Assembly: GCF_001939045.1 (NCBI RefSeq)
Contig: NZ_MKIM01000025.1
Span: 409,740 to 473,739, forward strand
Source: Rhizobium oryziradicis
GTDB lineage: Bacteria > Pseudomonadota > Alphaproteobacteria > Rhizobiales > Rhizobiaceae
DNA length: 64,000 bases
Direction: 5' to 3'
Below, in pieces: positions 52,567 through 61,397 of the stretch; within the stretch, counting starts at the first letter, position 1; each line of letters starts with the position of its first letter. Both the position numbers and the translations under genes were made by a program. The notes under the pieces are model-generated. The model had not been told where the DNA came from. It did no database searches and was given only the letters and a program-made list of their open reading frames with translations.

Positions 52567-53361
52567 ATGACCTACACCCCACATTTTCGGAGCATTTCGC
52601 GCTCAATTCTCGGCGTCTTCGCCGCCACGATGAGCTTCTCCGTCGCGCATGCCCAGCAGGGGCCGACCGGACAGTCTTTCATCGACACCTTCAAAACGCT
52701 GGATTCGGCCCGTTGGTATATTTCCGACGGCTGGAACAATGGCGCGCATCAAAATTGCACATGGACCAAAAACAACATCAAAGTTGACAATGGTCATCTG
52801 CAACTGACCTTCAACAATACACCGTTGAAAGAGCGCAAATTTTCCTGCGCCGAAATTCAGACCAAGCAGCGGTTTGGCTATGGCACCTATGAAGTGCGGA
52901 TGAAAGCCGCCGATATTTCCGGTTTGAACTCTGCCTTTTTCAGCTTCATCGGCCCGGTCGATAAATCGCCTCACGATGAAATCGATTTTGAGATTTTGGG
53001 CAAGAACCTCAACGAGGTGCAGGTCAATCAATATATCTCCGCCAAGGGCGATAATGAGAAGCTGGTGCCTGTGCCGGGTGGTGCCAACAAAGCATTCAAT
53101 GACTATGCCTTCGTGTGGGAAAAAGACCGTTTACGTTTTTACGTCAATGGCAAAATGGTGCAGGACGTCACCGATCCGGCCAAGCTTCCCTCCCATAGCC
53201 AGAAGATTTTCCTGAGCCTGTGGGGCACCGATACCCTCACCGACTGGATGGGACCTTTCTCCTACACAACACCCCAGACCATGACAGTTGAGCGCGTGGC
53301 ATTCACGGCATTGGGCGACAAATGCCAGTTCCCGACCTCTGTTGCCTGCAAGCTGCAATAA
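52567..53361 (+). CDS. exoK: Secreted endo-beta-glycanase ExoK (GH16)
   Basis: ExoK cuts nascent succinoglycan to lower-mass forms. The 264-aa protein has a signal peptide (about 1-28, AHAQQ) and a GH16 beta-jelly-roll domain with the catalytic HDEIDFEILG: E138 nucleophile, D140, and E142 acid/base. Length and FVWEKDRLRFYVNGKMV match the family. The ATG is one base after the exoH stop. Confidence 0.95.
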   Translation: MTYTPHFRSISRSILGVFAATMSFSVAHAQQGPTGQSFIDTFKTLDSARWYISDGWNNGAHQNCTWTKNNIKVDNGHLQLTFNNTPLKERKFSCAEIQTKQRFGYGTYEVRMKAADISGLNSAFFSFIGPVDKSPHDEIDFEILGKNLNEVQVNQYISAKGDNEKLVPVPGGANKAFNDYAFVWEKDRLRFYVNGKMVQDVTDPAKLPSHSQKIFLSLWGTDTLTDWMGPFSYTTPQTMTVERVAFTALGDKCQFPTSVACKLQ

Positions 53362-53395
53362 GCCGTCCCGGTTCCCAAACTGACCTAGAGGATTT

Positions 53396-54652
53396 ATGAC
53401 CCTGCGTGTCCTTTACCTAGCCCATGACCTTGCAGACCCGGCCATTCGCCGCCGGGTTCTGATGCTGCGCGCCGGTGGTGCAGAGGTCATGCTGGCCGGG
53501 TTTCGCCGGGATGAAAACGCACTGGCTGCGGTGGAAGGCATTCAACCGATCGAATTGGGAACCACGTCTGACGGGCAATTTGTGCAACGCGCAGTTTCCG
53601 TGGTCAAAGCCAGCCTGTTGGTTAAATCAAAGCTCGGTCATCTGCCCAGACCCGATGTTATCATTGCCCGCAATCTGGAAATGTTGAGTGTTGCTTACCG
53701 GGCACGCCATATTTTTGGCTCACCTGTTCCGATGGTTTATGAATGTCTCGACATTCATCGGCTCATGCTGCGCAAGGATGTGATCGGCTCCGCCCTTCGA
53801 AGCCTTGAGGGGCGGTTTAGCCGCGATGCCAGCCTGCTGATCACCAGTTCACCTGCCTTTGTCGAGCATTATTTCAAGCCTTTGTCCGATGTGGATCTTC
53901 CGGTCATGCTGTTGGAAAACAAAGTGCTTGATCTTGAAGACAATCATGGTGCGGCATCGGTTTCGCAATCGCCGCCAACGCCTGAGCAGCCTTGGAAAAT
54001 CGGCTGGTTCGGTGCCTTGCGCTGTGCAAAATCGCTCAAGCTACTCTCCGATTTTACCCGCGCCATGGAGGGACGCGTCGTTGTTGATATGCGCGGTCGC
54101 CCGGCTCATGGTGAATTTGACGATTTCGACGCGCTGATTGCGCGTGAGCCTTACATTTCCTTTCATGGAGCCTATCGCAATCCTGAGGATTTGGCCGATA
54201 TCTACAGCCAGATCCACTTTGTCTGGGCGATTGACTTCTATGAAGAGGGCCAGAATTCCAGCTGGCTGTTGCCCAACCGATTGTACGAAGGCTGCCGCCA
54301 TGGCGGCATTCCCATCGCGCTGAAGGGCACCGAAACCGCACATTATCTCAATCGAAAAGCCATTGGCTTCGAGATTGGCGATGCAAGCGTTGCCGCCCTG
54401 ACCTCCTTGTTTGAGACCATGACGACAGAACGCTGCCTCCAGGCAGTCGAGCATCTTAACGGGCAGGATCCGCGAAATTTCACGTTAAACAAAGGCGATT
54501 GCGAGACTTTCGTCGCCCGGCTTTCGGCCCTCCCTGCTCCGCATTCACGCGCGACAATGGCGCGCCAAAAGCCCGCCCACTCTTCTTCAGGACCAGCAAC
54601 AGTTCCAACCCCGAAAACCTCGGCAACAAAGGTGGACGTTCATGATGGCTGA
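53396..54652 (+). CDS. exoL: Succinoglycan glycosyltransferase ExoL
   Basis: The 418-aa glycosyltransferase probably has a GT-B-like fold (VLYLAHDLADPAIRRRVLML at the start; KIGWFGALRCAKSLKLL; NRLYEGCRHGGIPIALKG in the donor domain). In S. meliloti ExoL adds the third sugar. The C-terminal 45 residues are Ser/Pro/Thr-rich and look disordered. The stop overlaps exoA by 11 bases. Confidence 0.88.
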   Translation: MTLRVLYLAHDLADPAIRRRVLMLRAGGAEVMLAGFRRDENALAAVEGIQPIELGTTSDGQFVQRAVSVVKASLLVKSKLGHLPRPDVIIARNLEMLSVAYRARHIFGSPVPMVYECLDIHRLMLRKDVIGSALRSLEGRFSRDASLLITSSPAFVEHYFKPLSDVDLPVMLLENKVLDLEDNHGAASVSQSPPTPEQPWKIGWFGALRCAKSLKLLSDFTRAMEGRVVVDMRGRPAHGEFDDFDALIAREPYISFHGAYRNPEDLADIYSQIHFVWAIDFYEEGQNSSWLLPNRLYEGCRHGGIPIALKGTETAHYLNRKAIGFEIGDASVAALTSLFETMTTERCLQAVEHLNGQDPRNFTLNKGDCETFVARLSALPAPHSRATMARQKPAHSSSGPATVPTPKTSATKVDVHDG

Positions 54653-55667
54653 CAAGCTTAAATCCGTACGATGCCTTATTGTGATCCCATGCCTCAATGA
54701 AGCCAAGCATATAGAAGGCGTGATTGCCAATCTTGAGAAAGCGCTTGTTGATCTGGACGCCGACATCATTGTGGCGGATGGCGGCAGCAAGGATGGCACG
54801 CAAGCGATTGTTTCAAATATCGTGGCGCGAAACCCCAAGGTTCATCTGATCGACAATCCGGCTAAAATCCAGAGCGCCGCCGTCAATCTGGCTGTTGCAC
54901 AATTTGGTGACGGCTATGATTACATGATCCGCATTGATGCCCATGGCACCTACCCGCAAGACTATTGCCAGACACTGGTGATGGAAGCGCTGGAAACCAA
55001 TGCGGACTCCGTGGTGGTTGGCATGTTGACGGTGGGCTTTGGCACGTTCCAGAAGGCCACAGCCCTTGCGCAAAACTCCAAGCTTGGCAATGGCGGTTCA
55101 CGCCATCGCGTTGGTGCAAAAAGCCATTGGACTGACCATGGGCACCATGCGCTGGTGCGCATTTCGGCCTTCAAAGCCATCAATGGCTATGATGAAACCT
55201 TTCGGCACAATGAAGACGCCGAGTTTGACTATCGGTTGAACAAGGCTGGCTTTCGCGTCTGGATGACGGCAGAAACCTCGATGACCTATTATCCGCGCTC
55301 CAGCCCCCTGCCGCTGTTTCGGCAATATTTTGGCTATGGCCGGGGCCGCGCCAAGAATTTTCTCAAGCACAATTCCCGCCCAAGCCTGCGCCAGCTTATT
55401 CCGCTGGCGGTGGCACCCGTCACCCTGTTTGCCCTGCTGGGTCTGATCAGCTGGCTTGCCGTGGTTCCCTTCGTCGTCTGGGCCTTTGCCTGTATCGCCT
55501 ATGGGGCGTGGCTGACATTTGGTGCCCAAAAGCCATTGGGTCTTTTGGCCTCTGTTTCGGCCATGATCATGCATTTTGCCTGGTCGGCCGGGTTTTGGCG
55601 CGAGTTGCTGGATGTGCGAGGGCGCAAATCCCGGTCTATCGGGCCACGCCAAGAGGTGACATCATGA
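54642..55667 (+). CDS. exoA: Succinoglycan glycosyltransferase ExoA
   Basis: The 341-aa GT2 enzyme adds the second sugar, the first glucose placed on lipid-linked galactose. VIPCLNEAKHI, VADGGSKDGT and RIDAHGTYP are the GT-A motifs, followed by an ED...HNEDAEFDYRL acceptor block and two C-terminal membrane helices (about 265-310). Two ATGs (54642, 54645) follow GGTGGA. Confidence 0.92.
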   Translation: MMADKLKSVRCLIVIPCLNEAKHIEGVIANLEKALVDLDADIIVADGGSKDGTQAIVSNIVARNPKVHLIDNPAKIQSAAVNLAVAQFGDGYDYMIRIDAHGTYPQDYCQTLVMEALETNADSVVVGMLTVGFGTFQKATALAQNSKLGNGGSRHRVGAKSHWTDHGHHALVRISAFKAINGYDETFRHNEDAEFDYRLNKAGFRVWMTAETSMTYYPRSSPLPLFRQYFGYGRGRAKNFLKHNSRPSLRQLIPLAVAPVTLFALLGLISWLAVVPFVVWAFACIAYGAWLTFGAQKPLGLLASVSAMIMHFAWSAGFWRELLDVRGRKSRSIGPRQEVTS

Positions 55668-56599
55668 GTGACACAGCCTTGAGCATGCGGATCGACATCG
55701 GCATTTGCACCTTTCGACGGCCAGAACTGAAGGCGGCTTTGTTGTCTTTGGCCATGGTGGACGTGCCTGCGGGCATTTGCCTGCGCGTCATCATTGCCGA
55801 CAATGATCAAACGCCAAGCGCCCAACCTCTGGTCAACGGCCTTCTGCCACATCTGCCCTGGCCGGTGGTGTATGTTCATTGCCCGGCCGGGAATATTTCC
55901 ATAGCCCGCAATGCATGTCTGGATAACAGCGATGCTGATTATCTGGCCTTTATGGATGATGATGAAACCGCCACGGAAGGCTGGCTGACGCAGCTTGTGA
56001 CAATCGCCACGGAAACAAAGGCCGATGCGGTGCTTGGCCCTGTGCATGCCGGTTATCATGACAGTGCACCCGAATGGATGCGCAAGGGCGATTTTCATTC
56101 GACTTTTCCGGTGTTTGTGAAGGGCGAAATCCGCACGGGTTACACCTGCAATGTCCTGCTCAATCTGCGCTCTGCCCATCTTTTGGGCATGCGCTTCAAT
56201 CTGGCGCTTGGCAAAACCGGGGGTGAGGACACCGAATATTTCACCCACATTCATCGCAGCGGTGGCACCATTGCCTATGCGCCGGAGGCGCTGCTGTATG
56301 AAGCCGTGCCGCGCCAGCGCGCCCGCTTTGAGTGGCTGGCAAAACGCCGCTATCGCATGGGGCAAACCCATGGCCGTCTGGTGGCGGACGGCGCTGGTGC
56401 ATTCGCCAGGATCAAGAGCCTGATCATCACCGCGGCCAAAGCTGCATTTTGTTTCATCGCCGCACTGCTTGTGGTTTTTGCTCCCATTCGCCGCAATCGC
56501 TTTGTTTTGCGCGGCATTTTGCATGTCGGAGCCCTATCGGGCATTCTCGGATTTCGTGAAATCCACCAATATGGATCGCTGGAGGCCGTTTCTCCATGA
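55664..56599 (+). CDS. exoM: Succinoglycan glycosyltransferase ExoM
   Basis: The 311-aa GT2 enzyme adds the fourth sugar (beta-1,4-glucosyl). It has IGICTFRRPEL, IADNDQT, FMDDDET (metal site) and GGEDTEYF, plus C-terminal hydrophobic stretches. The ATG overlaps the exoA stop; the open frame reaching upstream to 55508 is within exoA and not used. Confidence 0.9.
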   Translation: MSDTALSMRIDIGICTFRRPELKAALLSLAMVDVPAGICLRVIIADNDQTPSAQPLVNGLLPHLPWPVVYVHCPAGNISIARNACLDNSDADYLAFMDDDETATEGWLTQLVTIATETKADAVLGPVHAGYHDSAPEWMRKGDFHSTFPVFVKGEIRTGYTCNVLLNLRSAHLLGMRFNLALGKTGGEDTEYFTHIHRSGGTIAYAPEALLYEAVPRQRARFEWLAKRRYRMGQTHGRLVADGAGAFARIKSLIITAAKAAFCFIAALLVVFAPIRRNRFVLRGILHVGALSGILGFREIHQYGSLEAVSP

Positions 56600-57609
56600 G
56601 CACGTTGGCGACCACCCGGGTTCCAGATGTCAGCATTGTCATTGCTGCCTATAATGCTGCTGACACAATTGAGCGGGCGATTGACAGCGCGCTGGCACAG
56701 ATCAATGTCACGGTTGAAGTGATCGTTGCTGACGATTGTTCTTCCGATCAAACCCGTGAGCGGGTTTTGTCCATCAACGACCCAAGGGTTCAATTGATTG
56801 CGCTGGACAAGAACAAGGGGCCGGGCGGTGCCAGAAACGCCGCCATTGCCGCCGCAAAAGGCCGATGGATTGCGGTGCTGGATTCCGATGACGTGTTCAA
56901 GCCCATGCGCCTGTTCCAGATGCTGGAGCGCGCCAAAGAAACAGACGCGCAGATTGTGGTCGATAACCTCGACGTGATCGATCTCGATAACAACGGCCGG
57001 ACCATGTTTCTGGAAGAGGCTTTGGCCCAGCGCGCGCAGATCGATCTTGCCAGTTTCATTCGCTCCAACATCCTGTTTAGAGCCGAACATAATTTTGGCT
57101 ATATGAAGCCGGTTTTCGAGCGTGACTTCCTGTGCTCCAAGGGTCTTCAGTTCGATGAGAGCTTGCGCATTGGCGAGGATTATCTGTTGCTGGCCTCAGC
57201 GCTGGCGGAAGGTGGGCGCTGCGCCATCGTCCCCACAGCCGGCTATGTTTATTATGTCCGGGCAGGCTCCATTTCACGCGTGTTGCACCTTCATCATGTG
57301 GATGCCATGCTGGCAGCCGATAGCGGCTTCCTGCAACGCTACCCTTTGCAGGGCTCGGCGTTGGCCGCGCAAAAGAAGCGCACGGCCAGCCTGCATGAAG
57401 CCCATGCCTTTATCTCCTTGATCAACAGCCTCAAAGCGCGCTCGATTTCGGGTGCGCTCAAAGCGGCCCTAACCAATCCGCGGGCGCTTCGCCACCTGCG
57501 AATGCCCATCATGATGCGTGTGAAACGTCTTTTGAAAGGCCGCACCCGCACCAAAACTTCAGCATCACTGACACCCGGGGGCACGCACGCCCCCCTTCAC
57601 AAAGGATAG
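56596..57609 (+). CDS. exoO: Succinoglycan glycosyltransferase ExoO
   Basis: The 337-aa GT2 enzyme adds the fifth sugar (beta-1,6-glucosyl). It has [33 protein letters not shown], and a central block ([31 protein letters not shown]) paralogous to that in ExoU (FLKPVMRREFL, LRLGEDYDLYARALVAGA). The two proteins clearly descend from one ancestor. It overlaps exoM by ATGA. Confidence 0.9.
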   Translation: MSTLATTRVPDVSIVIAAYNAADTIERAIDSALAQINVTVEVIVADDCSSDQTRERVLSINDPRVQLIALDKNKGPGGARNAAIAAAKGRWIAVLDSDDVFKPMRLFQMLERAKETDAQIVVDNLDVIDLDNNGRTMFLEEALAQRAQIDLASFIRSNILFRAEHNFGYMKPVFERDFLCSKGLQFDESLRIGEDYLLLASALAEGGRCAIVPTAGYVYYVRAGSISRVLHLHHVDAMLAADSGFLQRYPLQGSALAAQKKRTASLHEAHAFISLINSLKARSISGALKAALTNPRALRHLRMPIMMRVKRLLKGRTRTKTSASLTPGGTHAPLHKG

Positions 57610-57613
57610 CGAC

Positions 57614-58519
57614 ATGGATCTTCGCAAGACCGTTCGAAAAGCCGTTATTCCCGTTGCTGGCAACGGCACTCGGTTTCTGCCCGCCACCAAGGCGATGCCA
57701 AAAGAAATGCTGACAATTGTTGACCGCCCCGTCGTACAATATGCTGTTGATGAAGCCCGCCGTGCGGGCATAGAGCACATTGTTTTTGTGACGAGCCGCA
57801 ACAAGCACAGCATTGAAGACCATTTCGATGATACGCCCGAGCTGATTTCAGCCCTGGAGAGCTCTGGCAAGATGAAACAGGTGAGCGAGTTGGAAGCCAT
57901 GCTTCCCACCGCAGGCTCTGTGAGCTTCACCCGCCAGCAGGCCCCGCTTGGCCTTGGCCACGCCGTGTGGTGCGCGCGCGATCTGATTGGCAACGAGCCT
58001 TTCGCTCTGCTTTTGCCCGACATGCTTTGCTATGGCGCGCGCGGCTGCATGGCTGGCCTCATGGATCTTTACAGCGTCAGTGGCGGGAATGTTCTGGGCG
58101 TTGAGCAGTGCGCACCGGAAGAGGTATCGAGCTACGGCATTGTTGCCAAAGGCGATGCCGTGCAGCACGGCTTTGTGGTGACGGGAATGGTTGAAAAACC
58201 GCCCGTTTCTGAAGCACCATCAAACTTCTACCTCAATGGCCGCTATATTCTGCAGCCGGAAATCTTTGATGTGCTGGCAAAACAAACACGCGGTGCAGGC
58301 AATGAGATCCAGTTAACCGACGCCATGCGGACGCTGGCAACCCAGCAACCCTTCCATGCGCATCCTTACGCTGGCAAAACATTCGATTGCGGCTCAAAAC
58401 ATGGATTTATCGAAGCCAATGTGGCCTTTGCTCTGGACAGGGACGACATCGGCGATGCCGTATACGAATCCCTCAAGGAAATGGTCATGATGCACGAAAG
58501 CCGTATTCAGGCCGCTTGA
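57614..58519 (+). CDS. exoN: UTP-glucose-1-phosphate uridylyltransferase
   Basis: ExoN makes UDP-glucose, the donor for the seven glucoses. The 301-aa GalU-type protein has the nucleotide-binding [20 protein letters not shown], an LLPDMLCYG metal segment and the VEKPP block. AAAGGA precedes the ATG. A large hairpin (58546-58582) separates it from exoP. Confidence 0.93.
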   Translation: MDLRKTVRKAVIPVAGNGTRFLPATKAMPKEMLTIVDRPVVQYAVDEARRAGIEHIVFVTSRNKHSIEDHFDDTPELISALESSGKMKQVSELEAMLPTAGSVSFTRQQAPLGLGHAVWCARDLIGNEPFALLLPDMLCYGARGCMAGLMDLYSVSGGNVLGVEQCAPEEVSSYGIVAKGDAVQHGFVVTGMVEKPPVSEAPSNFYLNGRYILQPEIFDVLAKQTRGAGNEIQLTDAMRTLATQQPFHAHPYAGKTFDCGSKHGFIEANVAFALDRDDIGDAVYESLKEMVMMHESRIQAA

Positions 58520-58545
58520 TACAATAGACTGCGGTGCACTTGAAC

Positions 58546-58582
58546 GCCATCACGGCCTGATCTCCGATCCGGCCGTGATGGC
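58546..58582 (+). terminator. Hairpin between exoN and exoP
   Basis: GCCATCACGGCC and GGCCGTGATGGC form a perfect 12-bp stem with a 13-base loop. No T-run follows, so it may act as partial terminator or attenuator setting exoP expression apart from the operon. Confidence 0.5.
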
Positions 58583-58682
58583 CACTCTGTACGTCTTGCA
58601 AGATCAACTGTCTGTTTGACAGAAGATACGTCCAGCAAAACAATCGTGGCTGGTGCAGGCCGACCAACATCTGCCACGAACA

Positions 58683-61037
58683 ATGAAGAACAGCACCATG
58701 AACGAGAGAACTCTGCCCTTGAAAGCCGTTCTACATCGAGACCAGCCCGACGCCGATTCCTTTATTGATCTGGACAGGCTGCTGACAATTGCCGCCCGCC
58801 GCATGCGGATGGTGGCCCTGTGCGTGGCCCTTTTCGTGATGCTGGGGGTGCTCTATCTGCTCTTTACCACCCCTTACTATACCGCCTACACCCAGATCTT
58901 GCTGGATGACAATCTGTCGCGCTACACCGACCGCGACAACCCCCCGCAAGATGACCGCACACAGGCCGACATGCAGATTGCCAGCGCCATCGAGGTGCTG
59001 AAATCCAACAACATGGCGTTGCGTGTTGTGGATGAGGCAAAGCTTGCCGACGTGGCGCTGATTACCGATCCGCCGAAATCGCTGGTCGGCGAGCTGAAAG
59101 ACGCGATTGGCTCTGTCAAAGGCCTGTTTGTTACCAGCCCTCAGCGGACACCAGAGCAAATCCGTCAGGGTCTGCGTGGCAAGGCTGCCGCCATGTTGCA
59201 ACAAAGCATCGCAGTTGAGCGCGTCATGCGCAGTGCGGTGCTGTCAATTTCTTATCGCTCGCCCGATCCTCGTCTGGCTGCCAAGGTCACAGAGGCCTAT
59301 GCCAATGCGTTTTTGACCGATCAGCTCAACGCCAACTTTGACGCCAGCGAACGCGCCACGCTATGGCTGCAAGGCCGTCTCGACGATCTGGGCAAGCGCG
59401 CGCAACAGGCCTCGCTTGACGTTGAAAAGTTCAAGTCGGCAAACGGCCTGACCCAGACCGGCGGCGAGTTGATGACCGAGCAGCAACTGACCGATCTGAC
59501 CAAGCAATTGATTGTTGCGCAGGCAGACGCCGCCAGTGCCGCCGCCCGGCTCAATCAGTTTAAAGCCATTGTGGAACAGGGTCCGCAAAATGCGGTCAAG
59601 AATGCCATTATATCCGGCCAGACCAATGCCAATCAAGGCTTGCAGGATCTGCGCACCCGCTATCTCGCGGTCGAAAAACGCGAGCAGGACGTTGTCGCCA
59701 ACTTTGGCGCAGACCACCCGCAAGCCGTGGCGCTGAAAGCAGAAAAAGACAATATCGGCCAGCAGATCTTTCAAGAACTCAAACAGCTGACAGCCAGCTA
59801 CGCCAATGAATATGATGTGACGCAATCGCGTGAGAAATCTTTGCGTGACAGCATTCAGAAGCTCACAAGCACAAATTCGGAAGCCAACGTTGCCCTTGTT
59901 CATCTTCGCGAACTTGAGCAAAAAGCATCCGCGTTGAAAACCATGTATGCTGCATTCCTCAGCCGTTACGAAGTGGCAAGTCAGAGCCAATCTCTGCCGG
60001 TTACCAAGGCCCGCGTGATTTCGCAGGCGGGCACTCCCTCTTCTCCCTCCAGCCCGCGCAAAACCATGGCGCTTGCCTTGTCTGCCGTGCTGGGCCTGAT
60101 TGTGGGTGCGGGGCTTGCCTTCGTTCAGGAAATGCAGGAGCGCTATTTCCGTCTTGAGAGCGACATCCGATCCGTCTTGGGATTGAAATCACTGGGCTAT
60201 TTGCCAAGAATGGGGCCGCGCGCCAAAAAGCCTATGAACCCCAAGCTTCGCCGTTGGCGCAAAAAGGCACCAAGCGGTGCGACGGTTGCGCCACCCTTGA
60301 GCGAAACACTGGGACTGGATCGCATGATGCGCACCGTCATTGATGCGCCGCGTTCTGCCTTCACAGAAACACTGCGCAACACCAAACTGGCCATCGACGT
60401 GATGCTGCAAGGGCGCACAAGCCGGGTCATCGGCATTGTCTCGGCCCTGCCCAATGAGGGAAAATCAACGGTTGCCGCCAATCTCGCCGTGCTTCTTGCC
60501 ACGAGTGGCAAAAGAACGTTGCTGATTGATGCCGACTTGCGCAACCCAAGCCTCAGCCATCTGCTCAATCCCCCTGCCAAAACCGGTCTGATACAGGCCG
60601 TTTTGGGGGATGCGTCGTGGCAGGACTGCATAAAGGTGGATCAGGAAACACAGCTTGCTATATTGCCTGTTGCCCCCGGTGCTGGTGCCCGTTCATTCGT
60701 CCATACCAATGAACTGATTGCCTCACCGGGCATGAACACGCTGTTGGACAGCGTTCGAAAATCATTCGATTACATTGTTGTCGATCTCGCGCCCATTGGC
60801 CCGGTTGTTGATGCCAAAGCATTTTCCCACCTGGCGGACGGCTTCGTGTGTGTGGTCGAATGGGGCAAAACCCCAACAAAACTGGTCTCCGATCTTTTGG
60901 ATGCCGAGCCTCAGATCAACAATAAAGTCGTCGGTGTGCTGCTGAACAAGACAGACATGCAGGAACTGAGCCGCTACAGCGATTTTGGCGGATCAGAGAA
61001 ATTCAGAAATCAGTATAACAAATATTATGTCGAATGA
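58683..61037 (+). CDS. exoP: Polysaccharide co-polymerase/tyrosine autokinase ExoP
   Basis: ExoP sets succinoglycan chain length. The protein of about 784 aa has an N-terminal Wzz region with two membrane helices (about 40-62 and 454-472), a long periplasmic coiled-coil region, and the proline-rich SPSSPRKT segment before the second helix. The cytoplasmic BY-kinase domain has Walker A PNEGKST (K594), Walker A' LLIDADLR, and a tyrosine-containing tail YNKYYVE. The start could also be GTG 58653 or ATG 58698; none has a strong ribosome-binding site. Confidence 0.92.
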   Translation: MKNSTMNERTLPLKAVLHRDQPDADSFIDLDRLLTIAARRMRMVALCVALFVMLGVLYLLFTTPYYTAYTQILLDDNLSRYTDRDNPPQDDRTQADMQIASAIEVLKSNNMALRVVDEAKLADVALITDPPKSLVGELKDAIGSVKGLFVTSPQRTPEQIRQGLRGKAAAMLQQSIAVERVMRSAVLSISYRSPDPRLAAKVTEAYANAFLTDQLNANFDASERATLWLQGRLDDLGKRAQQASLDVEKFKSANGLTQTGGELMTEQQLTDLTKQLIVAQADAASAAARLNQFKAIVEQGPQNAVKNAIISGQTNANQGLQDLRTRYLAVEKREQDVVANFGADHPQAVALKAEKDNIGQQIFQELKQLTASYANEYDVTQSREKSLRDSIQKLTSTNSEANVALVHLRELEQKASALKTMYAAFLSRYEVASQSQSLPVTKARVISQAGTPSSPSSPRKTMALALSAVLGLIVGAGLAFVQEMQERYFRLESDIRSVLGLKSLGYLPRMGPRAKKPMNPKLRRWRKKAPSGATVAPPLSETLGLDRMMRTVIDAPRSAFTETLRNTKLAIDVMLQGRTSRVIGIVSALPNEGKSTVAANLAVLLATSGKRTLLIDADLRNPSLSHLLNPPAKTGLIQAVLGDASWQDCIKVDQETQLAILPVAPGAGARSFVHTNELIASPGMNTLLDSVRKSFDYIVVDLAPIGPVVDAKAFSHLADGFVCVVEWGKTPTKLVSDLLDAEPQINNKVVGVLLNKTDMQELSRYSDFGGSEKFRNQYNKYYVE

Positions 61038-61050
61038 CGCTTCAACGACC

Positions 61051-61094
61051 GCATAATTCTTCAAATCGGAATCGGTTTAAGGTGGAAATTATGC
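61051..61094. repeat. Palindromic intergenic repeat, copy C
   Basis: GCATAATT (61051-61058) and AATTATGC (61087-61094) flank a core whose reverse strand reads CTTAAACCGATTCCGATTT, matching copy B. The next bases (GCAGCAGATTAAATGTGT) are similar to the inverted repeat at 44291-44315, suggesting a larger mosaic element. Confidence 0.7.
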
Positions 61095-61111
61095 AGCAGA
61101 TTAAATGTGTC

Positions 61112-61147
61112 ACAGCGCCGTGCGTTTGATAAAACGCACGGCGCTGT
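61112..61147 (+). terminator. Very stable 16-bp hairpin after exoP
   Basis: ACAGCGCCGTGCGTTT and its exact complement enclose a GATA loop, 75 bases after the exoP stop. It is joined to repeat copy C and may be part of a mosaic element that also ends transcription. The remaining 61148-61397 shows no gene and should contain the promoter of the flavoprotein operon. Confidence 0.75.
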
Positions 61148-61397
61148 CAGTTTATACAGACCCATGCCGCCTGAGCGGACAATCTCGTCAGGCCGCAGAT
61201 TTATGTGGTCAGAAGGGCTGTCGTGCCTCAAACGGCATTGCCTTGGATGAATGCCCTCTTGCTGCAGTTTGGCCTACAGGTCGTGATCGACATCGTCTTC
61301 GCCTTAGACCGAACTGAAAAGAGCAAACACGGAACATATACCGCTCGAAAAACTTACACTTATTGTGAGCCACGGATAGGACGGGAAGTTTCGCGCC

